64,000 bases of DNA, taken from an uncultured Oribacterium sp. Lineage in GTDB: Bacteria; Bacillota; Clostridia; Lachnospirales; Lachnospiraceae. Location of the stretch: positions 1 through 64,000 of the forward strand of contig CAMKKZ010000014.1 in the NCBI GenBank assembly GCA_946413525.1, given 5' to 3'. Both the position numbers and the translations under genes were made by a program. Shown here piece after piece: positions 60,882-64,000 of this stretch (its first letter is position 1; each line of letters begins with the position of its first letter). A model generated the notes under the pieces. It ran no database searches. It had not been told where the DNA came from and saw nothing but the letters and a program-made list of their open reading frames with translations.

Positions 60882-62190
60882 ATGAGAGAAAATAAGTACC
60901 ATTTTATTTTCAGCAAAGGGGTTCTCCCTGTCCTTGATGAACTGACGGAAGAATTATGCGGGGCTGTTGCCGCCCTGGGCATGGACTATTACATTATAAA
61001 TCCATCTGTCCCGGAAAGCTTCACGTCGGACGCCTTTTTTTCCTATCTGTCACAGGGCGGCTGCATTGGGCTTTTTTTCAATCAAATAGGAACACTGCTT
61101 TCGCTAAAGGATGGCAGGAATCTTTGGGAAGCATTCTCTGTCCCTGTTTATACATGGGTTGTCGATCATCCGAGGAACTTTCCTTCCGCGTTTCTGAACC
61201 CTGTTCCCAATCTGCATGTTATCTGTACGGATCGGGACCATGCGGCATTTGTGAAAGCGTATTATCCCAAGGTGGAGAAGCTGTATTTTTTGCCCTGCGG
61301 AGGCAGCAGGGCGGAAACGGAAACGCCATACGGGGAACGGGATATAGAGCTCCTTTATATCGGAAATTGCGAGAATGAGGTCGGATAGCTTCCTTAAAAG
61401 AGATGAAAGACGGAGAGTGGGAATTCTGGCAGCATGTCGTTTCGTCTATGATTGGGAATCCTGCCCTTACCACGGAGGAGACTGTCCATCGTTACCTTGC
61501 CGGGAATGGAATGGAGTATGAAAGGCAAGACATTCATACTTGTGGTCATGGGGCCCCGCCCCACAAAAATTCATGAAAGTATCCTTTCATACTTCATTTA
61601 TGCCGCTGACGCGTCAAAAATGGGACGTCAATGCCTGCGGTATCAGGTCAAAGGATGAGGATGTCTTTTTTGACATTATTACAAAACATGCCCTGACGAT
61701 TGAGAAGTATGTGCGGAGGTATTTTAAAATAAATATTATCCGCGCGCTGGACAGAGCGGGCGTGCATGTGGAGATAATTGGGAAAAACTGGAATCCGGAC
61801 CTGCCGTTTAGCGGCAATGTGACTGTTCACGAGGACTTTGTCAGCCGGGAGGAATGCCTCAAAAGAATCCAGCGCGCGAAGCTTGCCCTGAACCTGACGC
61901 CATGGAGCAAAAACGGTTGCAGTGAAAGAGTGTTTGACATCATGTTGAATGGGGCGGTCTGTCTTTCTGAATCGAATCATTATCTTCATGAACGCTTTCA
62001 GGATGGAAAGGAGCTTGTTTTCTTCGATCTGCTTAATCTGCCGCAGATGGCTGAGGATGCCAGATGGCTTTTGGAACACCCGCAAGCCGCCGCGAAAATT
62101 GCCGGGGAGGGGCAGCTCGCGGCTTCCATGAAGGATACCTGGAAGGAAAGGGTGCAATGCCTCGTTTCGCTTTTCGATGATGAGGCGTAA
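60882..62190 (+). pseudogene. Broken GT-B (CgeB-like) glycosyltransferase gene
   Basis: Three pieces in different frames make one GT-B protein. Piece 1 (60882-61388; MRENKYHFIFSKGVLPVLDE..) runs to ..LLYIGNCENEV then stops. Piece 2 (about 61385-61515; ..SLKEMKDGEWEFWQHVVSS..) is in another frame, so a frameshift lies near 61378-61391. Piece 3 (about 61658-62190; ..DEDVFFDIITKHALTIEKYV.. and ..CSERVFDIMLNGAVCLSESN..) is in the third frame after a family C element. Piece 3 has the C-terminal donor-binding half. The two independent lesions make a full-length product unlikely. A truncated C-terminal protein from 61540 would begin inside the repeat. Confidence 0.85.
61512..61657. repeat. Family C element inserted in a glycosyltransferase gene
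   Basis: AGTATGAAAGGCAAGACATT, CATACTTGTGGTCATGGGG, CCCCGCCCCACAAAAATTCA, TGAAAGTATCCTTTCATACT, then GCCGCTGACGCGTC and CAATGCCTGCGGTATCAGG. It matches the intergenic copies at 22460 and 30250, with the central module inverted relative to 30250. Its length shifts the reading frame of the host gene. Confidence 0.82.
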
Positions 62191-62238
62191 TTATTCCTGG
62201 GATTCAGCCGGATTGAACAGTCCCCTTTTGTGATTTTT

Positions 62239-62396
62239 CTGAGTCAGGAAACTTTTTTGAGTCAGCAGTCTGTTTTTCTGAGTCAGGAAACTTTTTTGAG
62301 TCAGCAGTCTATTTTTCTGAGTCAGGAAACTTTTTTTGAGTCAGCAGTCTATATATATGAGTCAGGAGCTCGTTTTTATATGAGTCAGGAGCCCAT
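62239..62396 (+). repeat. 39-bp tandem repeat carrying the downstream ribosome site
   Basis: CTGAGTCAGGAAACTTTTTT then GAGTCAGCAGTCTGTTTTT repeats at 62239, 62278 and 62317, followed by two degenerate GAGTCAGGAG units. The last CAGGAG (62386-62391) is the Shine-Dalgarno of the gene at 62399. One frame reads FLSQETFLSQQSV per unit, but copy 3 has an extra T that breaks it, so translation is doubtful. Confidence 0.85.
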
Positions 62397-62398
62397 TT

Positions 62399-63598
62399 AT
62401 GAAGATATTCTACCTTTTTGATGAGAATGCCCTGTGCAACCGGGATATGGCAGAGGCTTTCAGGGGCTATCGGAGAAAAGGGGAAGAGACCGTCCTTGTC
62501 CCATATTCGTTTAAAAACGTTCATGGCCGCAGAAACCCGGGAGAGGAGGGCAGGATGGGGGAAGCGATCCGGCAGGCGGCTCCAGATTTCGTTTTTTCCT
62601 TTAATTTTTTTCCTCTGGTTTCCGAGGTCTGCCACAAGGAAGGGCTTCCTTATGTGAGCTGGACCTATGACAGCCCCCAGGTCAACCTTTATTCCAGGAC
62701 GATTCGGTATCCGGAGAATTACGCTTTCCTCTTTGATTCCCAGACCTACGAGGATCTGGCAGGGAGGGGCATTCCCACGGTGTATTATTTGCCCATGGCC
62801 GCTTCCACGGAGCGTCTGGACGCGCTGGTCCCGGATGCGGAGAAGGAAGCACGCTTTTCGGCGGACATCGCCTTTGTCGGTTCCCTGTATAATGAAAAGC
62901 ATAATCTTTATGAGCGAATGCTTTCGAAGCTTCCTCCCTATGCCCACGGTTATGTGGACGGGCTTATGCGGGCACAGATGCAGGTGGGCGGGTACAGCTT
63001 TTTGGAAGAGTGCCTGTCCGGGACAGTCCTTCCGTCCCTTCAGGAGGCGCTTCCCCTGTACCCCCACGAGGAGGGGATGGAAACAGGCGCGTACCTTTTT
63101 TCGGAGTATGTTCTTTGCAGGAGGATGGCTACCCTGGAACGCATGGAAATCCTCCGGATGATTGGGGAAAAATATCCGGTTTCGTTATATACCTATGAGG
63201 AGAATAGGGGCTTTTCCCCGAAGGGGGTTTCGAATAAAGGAAGGGCCGACTATTATGACGATATGCCCTATGTTTTTAAGTGCAGCAGGATCAATCTGAA
63301 CATAAGCCTGCGCAGCATACGGAAGGGCATCCCCCTGCGCTGCTTCGACATCATGGGGGCCGGAGGCTTTCTCCTTAGTAATTACCAGGAGGACTTTCTG
63401 CGTTTCTTTGTGCCGGGGGAGGATTTTGTATATTATGAGAGCAGGCAGGACCTGATGGACAAAATCGCGTATTACCTTTCCCATGAAGAGGAGCGGCGGG
63501 ATATTTGCGGGAACGGTCACAGGAAAATAGCCGAAAAGCATACCTTTTCTGTCCGGGTCGGACAGATGATGGAAGTGGTCCATGCCGGAATGCGTTGA
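62399..63598 (+). CDS. CgeB-like glycosyltransferase 2 (DUF3880 type)
   Basis: A 399-residue GT-B protein, paralogue of the one at 52847. The N-terminal half has ..FVFSFNFFPLVSEVCHKEGL.. , ..YVSWTYDSPQVNLYS.. and ..DIAFVGSLYNEKHNLYERM... The C-terminal half has ..KCSRINLNISLRSIRKGIPL.. and RCFDIMGAGGFLLSN. It probably transfers a sugar to flagellin or a surface glycan. The start is ATG 62399, seven bases after CAGGAG from the tandem repeat. The gene stops shortly before a converging GT2 gene. Confidence 0.87.
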   Translation: MKIFYLFDENALCNRDMAEAFRGYRRKGEETVLVPYSFKNVHGRRNPGEEGRMGEAIRQAAPDFVFSFNFFPLVSEVCHKEGLPYVSWTYDSPQVNLYSRTIRYPENYAFLFDSQTYEDLAGRGIPTVYYLPMAASTERLDALVPDAEKEARFSADIAFVGSLYNEKHNLYERMLSKLPPYAHGYVDGLMRAQMQVGGYSFLEECLSGTVLPSLQEALPLYPHEEGMETGAYLFSEYVLCRRMATLERMEILRMIGEKYPVSLYTYEENRGFSPKGVSNKGRADYYDDMPYVFKCSRINLNISLRSIRKGIPLRCFDIMGAGGFLLSNYQEDFLRFFVPGEDFVYYESRQDLMDKIAYYLSHEEERRDICGNGHRKIAEKHTFSVRVGQMMEVVHAGMR

Positions 63599-63682
63599 GT
63601 ATTTTTACGTGATGCCGCATTGCGACAGGACTTTTCCCGGCCCGGCAGGCAATTGCCATGCCGGTTTCCCTGCATGGCTGCA

Positions 63683-64000
63683 TTAGGCTAATGTGGAAAG
63701 CAAGTGCTGCTCCAGGAGCGTTCCAACCTGTCTCGCGATCCCTCTTTCAGCAGCATGATTCAAAAGGGAGGCTGTCGCGTCCTGAAAGCAGCCATTTTTC
63801 AGGAGAGTTTCTTTGTGCTTCGCAATCATCCTGCAGCGGTTATCGTAAAACTTCGCAATATCCGAGGACAGACCCGAGGGAAGCATGCTGGATTGCAGCA
63901 GGATTTCATGAGCGCAGCCAATCTGGTATTTCAGGGAAAAACGAAAGGCGAATTCCCAGTCCTCCAGGGCAGTGAAGGCTGTATCGAAAGCGCCGACGGA
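63683..64000 (-). CDS. C-terminal part of a GT2 family glycosyltransferase (runs off the window)
   Basis: The minus frame is open from the right edge to the stop at 63683 (105 residues visible). It reads ..FDTAFTALEDWEFAFRFSL.. and ..KYQIGCAHEILLQSSML.. , the conserved end of GT2 (GT-A fold) domains, where ED-W lies near the catalytic site. A helical tail follows. It converges on the CgeB-like gene with an 84-base gap that has no clear terminator. The start and N-terminal part lie beyond 64000. Confidence 0.75.
   Translation of the reverse strand, partial: SVGAFDTAFTALEDWEFAFRFSLKYQIGCAHEILLQSSMLPSGLSSDIAKFYDNRCRMIAKHKETLLKNGCFQDATASLLNHAAERGIARQVGTLLEQHLLSTLA

Noticed and set aside
62230-62421. 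Short open frame encoding FLSQETFLSQQS repeats
   Set aside because: It is the translation of the 39-bp tandem repeat, lacks a ribosome site, loses its repeat frame in copy 3 and overlaps the next start.
1-64000. Insertion sequences, tRNA, rRNA or phage attachment sites
   Set aside because: No transposase or integrase gene, no cloverleaf or rRNA sequence was recognised; the repeats are short non-coding palindromes.

Overview
The window looks like part of a chromosome from a motile Gram-positive anaerobe of the Clostridia, most likely Lachnospiraceae. This rests on the flagellar gene order, the FliY, CheC/CheD/CheV, FliW/CsrA and SwrD-type genes, strong AGGAGG ribosome sites, secreted proteins with Trp/Tyr-rich cell-wall-binding repeats, and the style of the LicD and CgeB-like glycosyltransferases. 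I see no tRNA, rRNA, transposase, phage gene or CRISPR array.

Layout. (1) 1-24 kb, plus strand: the main flagellar/chemotaxis block. It runs fliJ, fliK, flgD, an unknown gene, a TIGR02530-type gene, flgE, swrD/flbD, motA, motB, fliM, cheY, flgC, fliY, fliO, fliP, fliQ, fliR, flhB, flhA, fliA (sigma-28), flgF, flgG, cheC, cheD, cheV. fliL, flhF, flhG, cheA, cheB and cheW are missing from places where relatives often carry them, and flgC is displaced. (2) 24-33.6 kb, plus strand: a secreted wall-binding protein, a ParA ATPase overlapping a long coiled-coil protein with a ComFB-like C-terminus, then fliD, fliS, a FliT-like protein and a nucleotidyltransferase-like protein with a disordered tail. 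(3) 34-40.1 kb, minus strand: flgM, flgN, flgK, flgL, a DUF6470-like gene, fliW, csrA. A bidirectional terminator separates this from block 2. (4) 40.5-47.8 kb, plus strand: a ylqG-like/flhX pair, two secreted wall-binding repeat proteins and a lytic transglycosylase. (5) 47.9-64 kb: a probable flagellin-glycosylation island. Large multidomain glycosyltransferases, two LicD fusions and two intact CgeB-like proteins (plus one broken related gene) surround the flagellin gene, which is on the minus strand. A GT2 gene runs off the right edge.

How it fits together. The window encodes much of the export gate (FliO/P/Q/R, FlhA, FlhB), rod, hook, filament cap and filament parts, the stator, the switch (FliM, FliY) and the CheY-P removal arm (FliY, CheC, CheD, CheV). 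It also carries two regulatory circuits: sigma-28 with FlgM, and CsrA-FliW-flagellin. The flagellin leader has a good CsrA-type hairpin. Flagellin and fliD each have a GCCGATAT sigma-28 -10 element.

The most unusual property is the density of small palindromic repeat families between the genes. Family A (about 70 bp, roughly 20 copies) has a hairpin with compensatory base changes and ends in AGAGGAG, which acts as the ribosome site of the following gene in several places. The same family lies in frame inside two glycosyltransferase genes, read in the same frame both times. Family C has inserted into, and helped break, a third glycosyltransferase gene. Families D and E are nested multi-hairpin elements. 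Other items worth attention are the ParA/ComFB pair, a FliY with four FliM-like CheY-binding motifs in its linker, and the fused glycosylation enzymes.
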